Source: Enterobacteriaceae bacterium RIT693 | GTDB lineage: Bacteria; Pseudomonadota; Gammaproteobacteria; Enterobacterales; Enterobacteriaceae | Assembly (NCBI GenBank): GCA_009668225.1 | Contig: WJYK01000017.1 | Span: 1-64,000 of the forward strand | Direction of reading: 5' to 3' | Length of the DNA stretch: 64,000 bases | Shown here: positions 22,831 to 30,860 of the stretch, piece by piece | Numbering within the stretch: position 1 is the stretch's first letter | Layout: the number at the start of each line of letters is the position of its first letter | Made by a program: the position numbers and the translations under genes | The notes under the pieces: model-generated | Databases searched by the model: none | What the model was told of the DNA's origin: nothing | What the model saw: the letters and a program-made list of their open reading frames with translations, nothing else

Positions 22831-24114
22831 TCCTGCAAACTGAATGTCTTCCGTCTTATCGCCCAGTATTATCTTCGTTTGAGCAGGCTGCGTAGTCGCG
22901 ATTACCCGTCCGGCACGAATGGACCAGCGTACCGGCACCTGACGCCGCACCGCATCAAATCCATTTTCAGCAGGCAGAATAACCAGGTGCGCCGTGTTGC
23001 CCTCTGCGATGCCGTAATCCTCCACGCCGAAGGTTCGGGCGCTGTTATCGGTAATCAACTTTAGCCCTTCATCAATTTGCTGGTAGCCCATCAGTTGGCA
23101 AATATGCAGCCCCATATGCAGAACCTGCAGCATATTGGCAGTGCCGAGCGGATACCACGGGTCAAAGACATCATCATGGCCGAAGCAAACGTTAATGCCC
23201 GCCCCCAGCATCTCCTTCACCCGCGTTACGCCGCGGCGTTTAGGGTAATCATCGAAACGTCCCTGCAAATGAATATTGACCAGCGGGTTTGCCACAAAGT
23301 TAATACCAGACAGCTTAAGCAAACGGAACAGCCGGGAGGTATAGGCCCCGTTGTAGGAGTGCATTGCCGTTGTGTGGCTGGCGGTAACGCGCGCGCCGAT
23401 ACCGTCGCGATGAGCCAGAGCGGCAACGGTTTCCACAAAGCGTGACTGTTCGTCGTCTATTTCATCGCAGTGAATATCCAGTCGACGGTTATATTTCTGA
23501 GCCAGCGCAAAGGCTTTATGCAGCGACTCAACGCCGTATTCGCGGGTGAATTCGAAATGTGGGATAGCCCCGACCACATCGGCCCCAAGCCGCAGCGACT
23601 CTTCCAGAAGCGCCTCACCGTTCGGGTAAGAGAGAATCCCCTCCTGCGGGAAAGCCACCAGCTGCAGCTCTACCCACGGGGCAACTTCCTGCTTCACCTC
23701 AAGCATCGCTTTCAGTGCGGTCAGCGTCGGGTCAGAAACGTCCACATGGGTACGAACATACTGGATGCCGTTGGCAATCTGCCACTTCAGCGTCTGCCAC
23801 GCCCTGTGTTTTACATCTTCATGACTAAGCAGGGCCTTCCGCTCCGCCCAGCGTTCAATCCCTTCAAACAGCGTGCCGGACTGATTCCAGCTCGGCTGCC
23901 CGGCGGTCTGTGTGGTATCGAGGTGGATATGCGGCTCGACAAATGGCGCAATGGCTAACCCGCCCTCGCCGTCCAAAACCTGCCCACCTTTCTGCTGTAC
24001 CTCGCCCATTGGCATAATGGCCTGAAATTTTCCGTCAACGATCGACAACCGCCACAGTCCTTCCCGGCCTGCCAGCCGTACATTCTGAATAACCCGTAAT
24101 GCCCTCGTTTCCAT
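22816..24114 (-). CDS. codA: Cytosine deaminase
   Basis: Amidohydrolase that turns cytosine into uracil and ammonia for pyrimidine salvage or nitrogen supply. It is 432 residues and highly similar to E. coli CodA (427). All metal and catalytic residues can be seen: His62 and His64 in PHIHLD, Gln157, His215 and Glu218 in HCDEIDDEQ, His247, and Asp314 in FGHDDVFDP. In E. coli codA is far away, next to lac, and is preceded by the cytosine permease gene codB. Here it stands alone between tsgA and nirB with no permease nearby and is divergent from nirB, 212 bases apart. The 3' end overlaps the hairpin at 22808-22830. Confidence 0.95.
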   Translation of the reverse strand: METRALRVIQNVRLAGREGLWRLSIVDGKFQAIMPMGEVQQKGGQVLDGEGGLAIAPFVEPHIHLDTTQTAGQPSWNQSGTLFEGIERWAERKALLSHEDVKHRAWQTLKWQIANGIQYVRTHVDVSDPTLTALKAMLEVKQEVAPWVELQLVAFPQEGILSYPNGEALLEESLRLGADVVGAIPHFEFTREYGVESLHKAFALAQKYNRRLDIHCDEIDDEQSRFVETVAALAHRDGIGARVTASHTTAMHSYNGAYTSRLFRLLKLSGINFVANPLVNIHLQGRFDDYPKRRGVTRVKEMLGAGINVCFGHDDVFDPWYPLGTANMLQVLHMGLHICQLMGYQQIDEGLKLITDNSARTFGVEDYGIAEGNTAHLVILPAENGFDAVRRQVPVRWSIRAGRVIATTQPAQTKIILGDKTEDIQFAGPSPR

Positions 24115-24225
24115 AAACCCCTCTCTTTTCCGTCGCAGACTGTTTCATAGCATACACCGCTTTGGTTTACTGGCGAAAAACCAGTCAATTCCATAACTTA
24201 CAAAAATCCATCAAAATCAATCATA

Positions 24226-24241
24226 TACCCATTAATGGGTA
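24226..24241 (+). promoter_or_regulatory. NarL/NarP 7-2-7 site of the nirB promoter
   Basis: TACCCAT-TA-ATGGGTA is a perfect inverted heptamer pair, centred 69.5 bases ahead of the predicted nirB start point, the same place as in E. coli. It should give nitrate and nitrite activation. Confidence 0.85.
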
Positions 24242-24254
24242 TATAAAGACGGAT

Positions 24255-24268
24255 TTGATTTGCATCAA
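24255..24268 (+). promoter_or_regulatory. FNR box of the nirB promoter
   Basis: TTGAT-TTGC-ATCAA is a perfect FNR consensus. Placing its centre at -41.5 as in E. coli puts the transcription start near 24303 with a -10 TAAGGT at 24290-24295. The flanking CTGAATCGTTAAGGTAGGCG is almost identical to E. coli. Confidence 0.92.
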
Positions 24269-24326
24269 TAATCACCAGAGCTGAATCGTTAAGGTAGGCG
24301 GTAATAAAAAAGAAATTGAGGCAATT

Positions 24327-26876
24327 ATGAGCAAAGTCAAAATAGCAGTTATCGGTAATGGCATGGTTGGCCATCGCTTTATCGAAGACTTACTTGATAA
24401 AGCCCCAGCAGACCAGTTCGATATCACCGTATTTTGTGAAGAACCGCGCAAAGCCTATGACCGAGTGCACCTCTCTTCTTATTTTTCTCATCATACTGCT
24501 GAAGAACTTTCGCTGGTCCGCGACGGCTATTACGAAAAACATGGCGTAAAGGTCCTCATTGGCGAACGCGCCATTACCATTAACCGCCAGGAAAAAGTGA
24601 TCCACTCCAATACCGGCCGCACCGTTTATTACGACAAGCTGGTCATGGCAACGGGTTCCTACCCGTGGATCCCACCGATTAAGGGTTCAGAAACCCAGGA
24701 CTGCTTCGTCTACCGTACCATCGAAGATCTTAACGCCATCGAAGCCTGCGCCCGCCGCAGCAAACGCGGTGCCGTCGTTGGTGGTGGACTGCTGGGACTC
24801 GAAGCGGCCGGCGCACTGAAAAACCTTGGTGTGGAAACCCATGTTATAGAATTTGCGCCAATGCTGATGGCCGAACAGCTTGACCGCATGGGTGGCGAGC
24901 AGTTGCGCAGCAAGATCGAGCGCATGGGCGTTCGCGTTCATACCGGCAAAAACACCCAGGAAATCGTCCAGCAGGGCACCGAGGCGCGCAAAACCATGCG
25001 TTTTGCCGACGGTAGCGATCTCGAAGTTGATTTTATCGTGTTCTCTACGGGGATCCGCCCGCAGGACAAACTGGCGACCCAATGTGGTCTGGAAACGGCA
25101 CAGCGTGGCGGTATCAGCATTAACGATAACTGCCAGACTTCAGACCCGGATATTTACGCTATCGGTGAATGCGCAAGCTGGAATAACCGCGTCTTCGGCC
25201 TCGTCGCACCAGGCTATAAAATGGCGCAGGTTACCGCCGATCACCTTTTAGGTACCGAAAACGCCTTTGAAGGTGCAGACATGAGCGCCAAGCTGAAATT
25301 GCTTGGCGTTGACGTGGGCGGGATTGGCGACGCTCATGGCCGCACGCCAAACGCCCGCAGCTATGTTTACCTCGATGAAAGCAAAGAGGTTTACAAACGT
25401 CTGGTCGTGAGCGAAGACAATAAAACTCTGCTCGGCGCTGTGCTGGTCGGCGACACCAGCGACTACGGTAATCTCCTTCAACTGGTCCTGAATGCCATCG
25501 AGCTGCCGGAAAACCCGGATGCTCTGATCCTCCCGGCACACGCCAGCAGCGGCAAACCGTCTATCGGCGTAGATAAGCTACCGGAAAGCGCACAGATTTG
25601 TTCCTGCTTTGACGTCACTAAAGGCGACCTGATCACGGCTATCAACAAAGGCTGCCACACCGTGGCGGCACTGAAAGCCGAGACCAAAGCCGGGACCGGC
25701 TGCGGCGGCTGTATTCCGCTGGTCACCCAGGTGTTGAACGCCGAGCTGGCGAAAGCCGGTATCGAAGTAAACAACAATCTGTGTGAGCACTTCGCCTTCT
25801 CACGCCAGGAGCTGTACCACCTGATCCGCGTTGAAGGGATCACATCCTTCGACCAGCTGCTGCAAAAATACGGCAAAGGCTACGGCTGTGAAGTCTGTAA
25901 ACCGACCGTTGGCTCGCTGCTGGCCTCCTGCTGGAACGACTATGTGCTGCAGCCGGAGCTGACACCGCTGCAGGACACCAACGATAACTTCCTCGGCAAC
26001 ATCCAGAAAGATGGCACCTACTCGGTTATCCCACGCTCGGCGGGGGGTGAAATCACGCCGCAAGGGCTGATGGAAGTGGGCCGCATCGCACGTGAATATA
26101 ACCTTTACACCAAGATCACCGGTTCCCAGCGTATCGGCCTGTTTGGCGCACAGAAGGACGACCTACCTGAAATCTGGCGTCAGCTGATCGAAGCCGGGTT
26201 CGAATCCGGCCACGCCTACGCCAAAGCACTGCGTATGGCGAAAACGTGCGTAGGCAGTACCTGGTGTCGCTACGGCGTGGGCGATAGCGTGGGCTTCGGC
26301 GTCGAGCTGGAAAACCGCTATAAAGGCATCCGTACGCCACACAAAATGAAGTTTGGCGTCTCCGGCTGTACCCGCGAATGTGCGGAAGCGCAGGGCAAAG
26401 ACGTTGGCATCATCGCCACGGAGAAAGGCTGGAACCTGTATGTTTGCGGCAACGGCGGCATGAAGCCGCGCCACGCGGACCTGCTGGCGGCAGATCTCGA
26501 CCGCAAGACCATCATCAGGTACCTCGACCGCTTCATGATGTTCTACATCCGTACCGCCGACAAACTCACCCGTACTTCCGTATGGATGGAAAATCTGGAA
26601 GGCGGCATCGATTACCTGCGTAGCGTAATTGTTGACGACAAATTAGGCCTCAACGATCAGCTGGAAGCAGAGCTCAACCGCCTGCGTGAGAAAGTGATCT
26701 GCGAGTGGACAGAAACCGTGAACAACCCACAGGCTCAGGTCCGCTTCAAACACTTTATCAACAGCCCGCAGCGCGATCCGAATGTGCAGATCGTCAGCGA
26801 ACGCGAACAACATCGCCCGGCCACGCCATATGAGCGTATTCCGGTCACTCTGGTAGAAGTGGAGGAACACGCATGA
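24327..26876 (+). CDS. nirB: NADH-dependent nitrite reductase, large subunit
   Basis: Cytoplasmic enzyme that reduces nitrite to ammonium with NADH. It has 849 residues (E. coli 847). Order of parts: FAD/NAD(P) domains (about 1-400, with GNGMVGHRFIED and GGGLLGLEAAG), a BFD-like [2Fe-2S] segment (CSCFDV to GTGCGGC, about 425-465), then the sulfite/nitrite reductase module. The siroheme and [4Fe-4S] cysteines are in TCVGSTWC (about 640) and SGCTRECAEA (about 680). It heads nirBDC-cysG, which supplies its own siroheme through CysG, and overlaps nirD by four bases. Confidence 0.98.
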   Translation: MSKVKIAVIGNGMVGHRFIEDLLDKAPADQFDITVFCEEPRKAYDRVHLSSYFSHHTAEELSLVRDGYYEKHGVKVLIGERAITINRQEKVIHSNTGRTVYYDKLVMATGSYPWIPPIKGSETQDCFVYRTIEDLNAIEACARRSKRGAVVGGGLLGLEAAGALKNLGVETHVIEFAPMLMAEQLDRMGGEQLRSKIERMGVRVHTGKNTQEIVQQGTEARKTMRFADGSDLEVDFIVFSTGIRPQDKLATQCGLETAQRGGISINDNCQTSDPDIYAIGECASWNNRVFGLVAPGYKMAQVTADHLLGTENAFEGADMSAKLKLLGVDVGGIGDAHGRTPNARSYVYLDESKEVYKRLVVSEDNKTLLGAVLVGDTSDYGNLLQLVLNAIELPENPDALILPAHASSGKPSIGVDKLPESAQICSCFDVTKGDLITAINKGCHTVAALKAETKAGTGCGGCIPLVTQVLNAELAKAGIEVNNNLCEHFAFSRQELYHLIRVEGITSFDQLLQKYGKGYGCEVCKPTVGSLLASCWNDYVLQPELTPLQDTNDNFLGNIQKDGTYSVIPRSAGGEITPQGLMEVGRIAREYNLYTKITGSQRIGLFGAQKDDLPEIWRQLIEAGFESGHAYAKALRMAKTCVGSTWCRYGVGDSVGFGVELENRYKGIRTPHKMKFGVSGCTRECAEAQGKDVGIIATEKGWNLYVCGNGGMKPRHADLLAADLDRKTIIRYLDRFMMFYIRTADKLTRTSVWMENLEGGIDYLRSVIVDDKLGLNDQLEAELNRLREKVICEWTETVNNPQAQVRFKHFINSPQRDPNVQIVSEREQHRPATPYERIPVTLVEVEEHA

Positions 26877-27199
26877 GCCAGTGGACAACCGTTTGTCAGC
26901 TAAACGACATCCTGCCTGCAACCGGCGTTTGCGCCCTGGTGGGCGCGGCACAGGTTGCTATTTTCCGCCCGCGCCGCGACGAGCAGGTGTATGCCATCAG
27001 CAATATTGACCCGTTTTTTGAAGCGAGCGTGCTGTCGCGAGGGTTAATTGCAGAACATCAGGACGAGCTGTGGGTTGCCAGCCCGCTGAAAAAACAGCAC
27101 TTCCGCCTGCGAGATGGCCTGTGCATGGAAGATGAAAGCCGTTCCGTCCCGCACTATGAAGCGCGCGTGCAGGACGGGCTGGTACAAATAAAAGCTTAA
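26873..27199 (+). CDS. nirD: Nitrite reductase small subunit
   Basis: Rieske-like small subunit of the NADH nitrite reductase, 108 residues as in E. coli. The family keeps the fold but lacks the cluster ligands, which fits this sequence: there is no CxH...CxxH pattern. It starts inside the end of nirB (ATGA overlap at 26873-26876), so it is coupled. A repeat region of about 130 bases follows before nirC. Confidence 0.97.
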   Translation: MSQWTTVCQLNDILPATGVCALVGAAQVAIFRPRRDEQVYAISNIDPFFEASVLSRGLIAEHQDELWVASPLKKQHFRLRDGLCMEDESRSVPHYEARVQDGLVQIKA

Positions 27200-27207
27200 T
27201 ATTTAAA

Positions 27208-27340
27208 CCCTCACCCTGCCCTCTCCCTGAGGGAGAGGGTACCGACAGTATTCCTCCCTCGGGAGTGAGGGAACCGATCGAGCAACAATAGCGGCGACGG
27301 GTTTCCCCCTCTCCCTTTGGGAGAGGGCCGGGGTGAGGGT
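27208..27340. repeat. BIME-like pair of inverted REP-type units between nirD and nirC
   Basis: Two units face each other. The left reads CCCTCACCC then CCCTCTCCC-TGAG-GGGAGAGGG; the right reads CCCTCTCCC-TTT-GGGAGAGGG then CCGGGGTGAGGG. Between them is a smaller palindrome CTCCCTCGGGAG. Similar arms occur singly at 12334-12356 and 22808-22830. Confidence 0.85.
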
Positions 27341-27386
27341 AATTCATTTTTAATTTTTCTTTTTTAACTTCATTGGGATAACAAAA

Positions 27387-28193
27387 ATGTTCACCGATAC
27401 CATCAATAAGTGTGCAGCGAATGCCGCACGGATTAACCGTCTCTCGAAGACAAACCCGCTGGGCTTCTGGGTGAGTTCCGCTATGGCGGGCGCCTACGTT
27501 GGCCTTGGCATCATCCTGATTTTCACCCTCGGTAATTTACTCGATCCTTCCGTGCGCCCGTTGGTAATGGGAGCGACCTTCGGGATAGCCCTGACGCTGG
27601 TCATTATTGCCGGTTCCGAGCTGTTTACCGGCCACACCATGTTCCTGACCTTCGGCGTGAAGGCCGGCACGATTTCTCACGGCCAGATGTGGGCAATTCT
27701 GCCGCAAACCTGGCTTGGCAATCTGCTCGGGTCCGTGTTTGTCGCTTTGCTGTATCACTGGGGTGGCGGCAGCCTGTTACCGGTAGATACCAGCATTGTG
27801 CACAGCGTAGCACTGGCAAAAACCACCACGCCGGCGATGGTGCTGTTCTTCAAGGGCGCACTGTGTAACTGGCTGGTTTGCCTGGCGATCTGGATGGCAA
27901 TTCGTACCGAAGGTGCAGCGAAGTTTCTCGCTATCTGGTGGTGTCTTCTGGCGTTTATCGCCTCCGGCTACGAGCACTCTATCGCCAATATGACGCTGTT
28001 TGCCCTGTCCTGGTTTGGCCACCACAGCGAAGCTTATACGCTGTCTGGTATTGGCCATAATCTGCTGTGGGTGACGCTTGGGAATACCCTGTCAGGCGCA
28101 GTATTCATGGGTCTGGGTTATTGGTATGCTACGCCGAAAGCCGAGCGCCCGCAGCCTGCGAGCGCAAGCGCACCGGAAACCGCCCGTAATTAA
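27387..28193 (+). CDS. nirC: Nitrite transporter NirC
   Basis: Inner-membrane channel of the formate-nitrite transporter (FocA) family that takes up nitrite for NirBD. It has 268 residues, the same as E. coli, with six membrane helices. Family stretches seen include GLGIILIFTLG, ELFTGHTMFLT and ASGYEHSIANMTLFAL; the last contains the conserved central His. Third gene of the operon, 13 bases ahead of cysG, but separated from nirD by a repeat that could attenuate or stabilise the mRNA. Confidence 0.97.
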   Translation: MFTDTINKCAANAARINRLSKTNPLGFWVSSAMAGAYVGLGIILIFTLGNLLDPSVRPLVMGATFGIALTLVIIAGSELFTGHTMFLTFGVKAGTISHGQMWAILPQTWLGNLLGSVFVALLYHWGGGSLLPVDTSIVHSVALAKTTTPAMVLFFKGALCNWLVCLAIWMAIRTEGAAKFLAIWWCLLAFIASGYEHSIANMTLFALSWFGHHSEAYTLSGIGHNLLWVTLGNTLSGAVFMGLGYWYATPKAERPQPASASAPETARN

Positions 28194-28206
28194 TTGAGGA
28201 TTGACC

Positions 28207-29580
28207 GTGGATCACCTGCCGATATTTTGTCAGTTACGTGGCCGCGCCTGCCTGCTGGTAGGCGGTGGCGATGTTGCTGAACGCAAAGCGCGTTTATTGC
28301 TGGAGGCAGGTGCGCACATCACCGTTAACGCCCTCGAATTCAGCCCACAGTTTAAGGTGTGGGCTGAACAAAAGATGCTGACGCTGGCAGAAGGCGCCTT
28401 CTCAGAAACGCTGCTGGACGAAAGCTGGCTGGCAATTGCCGCCACCGACGATGATGCAGTGAATCAGCAAGTTAGCGATGCCGCCGAGTCTCGTCGTATT
28501 TTCTGTAACGTTGTCGATGCGCCTAAGCAGGCCAGCTTCATCATGCCGTCGATTATCGACCGCTCTCCGCTGATGGTCGCCGTTTCCTCCGGCGGCACCT
28601 CCCCTGTTCTGGCCCGACTGCTGCGCGAAAAGCTGGAAGCCAGCCTGCCGCTGCATCTGGGTAAAATCGCCGCCTTTGCGGGCACGCTGCGTGGCCGAGT
28701 GAAGCAAACTTTTGCCACCATGGGCGAGCGTCGCCGCTTCTGGGAAAAATTCTTCACCAACGACCGTCTGGCGCAGTATCTGGCCAATGAAGACCCGCTT
28801 GCCGTTGAAAAAGAGACGGAATCGCTGTTCTCCACCCCGCTCGATCATCGCGGCGAAGTCGTGCTGGTTGGCGCTGGTCCCGGCGATGCAGGTTTGTTAA
28901 CGCTGAAAGGCCTGCAGCAAATTCAGCAGGCTGACGTGGTGGTTTACGACCGTCTGGTATCGGACGACATCATGAACCTGGTGCGTCGTGATGCCGATCG
29001 CGTGTTCGTCGGCAAGCGCGCAGGCTACCATTGCGTGCCTCAGGAAGAGATTAACCAAATCCTGCTGCGAGAGGCGCAAAAGGGCAAACGCGTCGTGCGT
29101 CTGAAAGGCGGCGATCCGTTTATCTTCGGGCGCGGCGGTGAAGAGCTGGAAACCTTGTGCAACGGCGGGATCCCGTTCTCCGTGGTGCCGGGGATTACCG
29201 CAGCTTCCGGTTGTTCTGCCTATTCCGGCATTCCGCTTACCCACCGCGACTATGCACAAAGCGTTCGCCTGGTTACCGGCCATTTAAAAACCGGCGGTGA
29301 GCTGGATTGGGCGAACCTGGCGGCAGAAAAACAGACGCTGGTGTTCTATATGGGGCTTAACCAGGCCTCTGCTATTCAGCAGCAGCTGATCGCTCACGGC
29401 ATGGAAGAGACGATGCCGGTGGCGCTGGTGGAAAACGGTACGGCGGTGAATCAGCGCGTCGTGGACGGCACCCTGAACCAATTAGGCGAATTAGCCACGC
29501 AGGTCGGCAGCCCGGCATTGATTATCGTTGGGCGCGTCGTTGGCCTTCGCGACAGGCTAAACTGGTTCTCAAACCATTAA
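28207..29580 (+). CDS. cysG: Siroheme synthase CysG
   Basis: Makes siroheme from uroporphyrinogen III: the N-terminal part (about 1-200, with [14 protein letters not shown]) does NAD-dependent dehydrogenation and iron insertion, and the C-terminal part (about 215-450, with [16 protein letters not shown] and [13 protein letters not shown]) does the two SAM methylations. The start is a GTG at 28207 (protein 457 residues, as in E. coli); a TTG two codons earlier is also in frame. It serves both nitrite reductase (nirB) and sulfite reductase. Confidence 0.97.
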   Translation: MDHLPIFCQLRGRACLLVGGGDVAERKARLLLEAGAHITVNALEFSPQFKVWAEQKMLTLAEGAFSETLLDESWLAIAATDDDAVNQQVSDAAESRRIFCNVVDAPKQASFIMPSIIDRSPLMVAVSSGGTSPVLARLLREKLEASLPLHLGKIAAFAGTLRGRVKQTFATMGERRRFWEKFFTNDRLAQYLANEDPLAVEKETESLFSTPLDHRGEVVLVGAGPGDAGLLTLKGLQQIQQADVVVYDRLVSDDIMNLVRRDADRVFVGKRAGYHCVPQEEINQILLREAQKGKRVVRLKGGDPFIFGRGGEELETLCNGGIPFSVVPGITAASGCSAYSGIPLTHRDYAQSVRLVTGHLKTGGELDWANLAAEKQTLVFYMGLNQASAIQQQLIAHGMEETMPVALVENGTAVNQRVVDGTLNQLGELATQVGSPALIIVGRVVGLRDRLNWFSNH

Positions 29581-29585
29581 ATATA

Positions 29586-29608
29586 AAGGGAGGCCCAAAG
29601 CCTCCCTT
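29586..29608. terminator. Hairpin after cysG
   Basis: AAGGGAGGC-CCAAA-GCCTCCCTT, a perfect 9-bp stem six bases after the cysG stop. The T-run on the plus strand is short, so it may act partly as a 3' stabiliser. A near copy of the same stem lies at 29737-29758. Confidence 0.7.
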
Positions 29609-29685
29609 AAGACTGCTGACAAAGTTCATTGATCTAAAAAAGTCCGAACCCAGGTCTAATAAAAACAATGAACAATGTTCTCTGG

Positions 29686-29738
29686 TTTGCCCCAGACAGT
29701 CGAAAACCACGTTTTTCGGCTGTTTGTCATCAATCTAA
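29686..29738 (+). repeat. Dispersed hairpin element, copy B (downstream of cysG)
   Basis: TTTGCCCC, then ACAGTCGAAAA-CCACG-TTTTTCGGCTGT, then TTGTCATCAATCTAA. It is 53 bases and shares its stem and both flanks with copies A (5242-5293) and C (55224-55278). A terminator-like stem follows at once. Confidence 0.85.
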
Positions 29739-29765
29739 GGGAAGCACTGGCCTCCCTTTTACTTT
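29737..29765 (+). terminator. Terminator after repeat copy B, at the yhfS stop codon
   Basis: AAGGGAAGC-ACTG-GCCTCCCTT, a 9-bp stem with one mismatch, followed by TTACTTTT. It would stop plus-strand read-through from nirBDC-cysG before it reaches the convergent yhfS. Confidence 0.7.
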
Positions 29766-30850
29766 TCTGCCTCTGCACAGCTTTCCCGCAAAATTCGCAG
29801 CACCGTTTCCGCTCCGCTGCGGTTCGGGTTGATGCGGATCATCCGCTTTTCAAGCTCCGGCTCGGCCTGCCTGAACGTCCCGGAAAGCCGATAAAAGAGC
29901 GGCGGTATTTCATACTTCGACTCTGCCCCCACCGGATAAGGTAAGGCCCCCAGCATCTGCGCCGCAGCAAGCACCTTTTCGGCAATCGGCTGATGAAACT
30001 CGACCAGCAGAACCTTTGACTGCGCGTTGGCGATAAACGCATTTTTAACCTGAGGCACAGCCCCCTGCGACAGGAGTTCAACCAGATCGTCGTTAACCTG
30101 CGCCTGAACGGCATGCATCACCGGGGCGAAGACCAAACCGCGCAACACCTCCATGGCCTGAAAGCCCTGCACCTGGCTGCCGCCGGAGTACATGCTCTGA
30201 CGCACGGCCTGAACCGCAGCTTTATCCCCGACAACCACGCCCACGCCTGCAGGGCCAAACAGCTTAAAGCAGGAAAAGGTCGACAGGGTCGATCCGCATT
30301 CGCAGCCGATTTTATCGACCTTCATCACCGCATAGTTATCGTCCGCCAGCGACGGCAAGCCGTGGTGGTTAAAGCAGGCAATGACTTCCGCTAGCTGATA
30401 GGCATCATCCAGCGTCTGGCGGGTATGCTGAATCAAAGCCGCAGCCGGACGATGCGTGGCGATAGCGGTATCCACTTCACCTGGTTTATTAAAATCGGCC
30501 CTGATTAGCTCAAGCCCCATCTGTTCGGCAATAACCGCCGTGGTAGGGTACAGAGGTGCCTGATGAATCAGCAGCTTATCGCCCGCCTTTAACAACGCCG
30601 CCAGCCCGCTGCGAATAGCCCCGGTGCCGGCCCCCTGCACCAGCGCGGCGGCCGGCGCAGAGAAGAAGTCGGCCAGAACCCACTCAACCCGCTGCGTGGT
30701 TTTGGGCTGATTGAGGCCGGATACCAGGCCAACATCGCCCTGGCTGAGAAAATCAGCGCCGGGAAAATGCCGACAGATAATATCCACCAGCCGAAACTGC
30801 TTTTGCTGCGCCTGAGCCAGGTTCAGGCTTTGCAACGGCGAGCTTTCCAC
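29759..30850 (-). CDS. yhfS: PLP-dependent aminotransferase-like protein YhfS
   Basis: Fold type I PLP enzyme, 363 residues (E. coli 361), function unknown. The PLP lysine is probably the one in FSCFKLFGPAGVG (about residue 192). Other family marks are QGAGTGAIRSGLAAL and LADDNYAVMK. The closest described groups are aminotransferase class V and cystathionine-lyase-like enzymes, so amino transfer, desulfuration or lyase chemistry are all possible. Last gene of the yhfZYXW-php-yhfUTS operon, 10 bases after yhfT. In E. coli the frl operon and yhfL separate it from cysG; here nothing does except repeats. Confidence 0.92.
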   Translation of the reverse strand: MESSPLQSLNLAQAQQKQFRLVDIICRHFPGADFLSQGDVGLVSGLNQPKTTQRVEWVLADFFSAPAAALVQGAGTGAIRSGLAALLKAGDKLLIHQAPLYPTTAVIAEQMGLELIRADFNKPGEVDTAIATHRPAAALIQHTRQTLDDAYQLAEVIACFNHHGLPSLADDNYAVMKVDKIGCECGSTLSTFSCFKLFGPAGVGVVVGDKAAVQAVRQSMYSGGSQVQGFQAMEVLRGLVFAPVMHAVQAQVNDDLVELLSQGAVPQVKNAFIANAQSKVLLVEFHQPIAEKVLAAAQMLGALPYPVGAESKYEIPPLFYRLSGTFRQAEPELEKRMIRINPNRSGAETVLRILRESCAEAEK

Positions 30851-30860
30851 ACAACCTCCC

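Noticed and set aside
23955..24194. 79-codon minus-strand frame overlapping the codA start
   Set aside because: Out of frame with codA and covers its promoter region; no homology.
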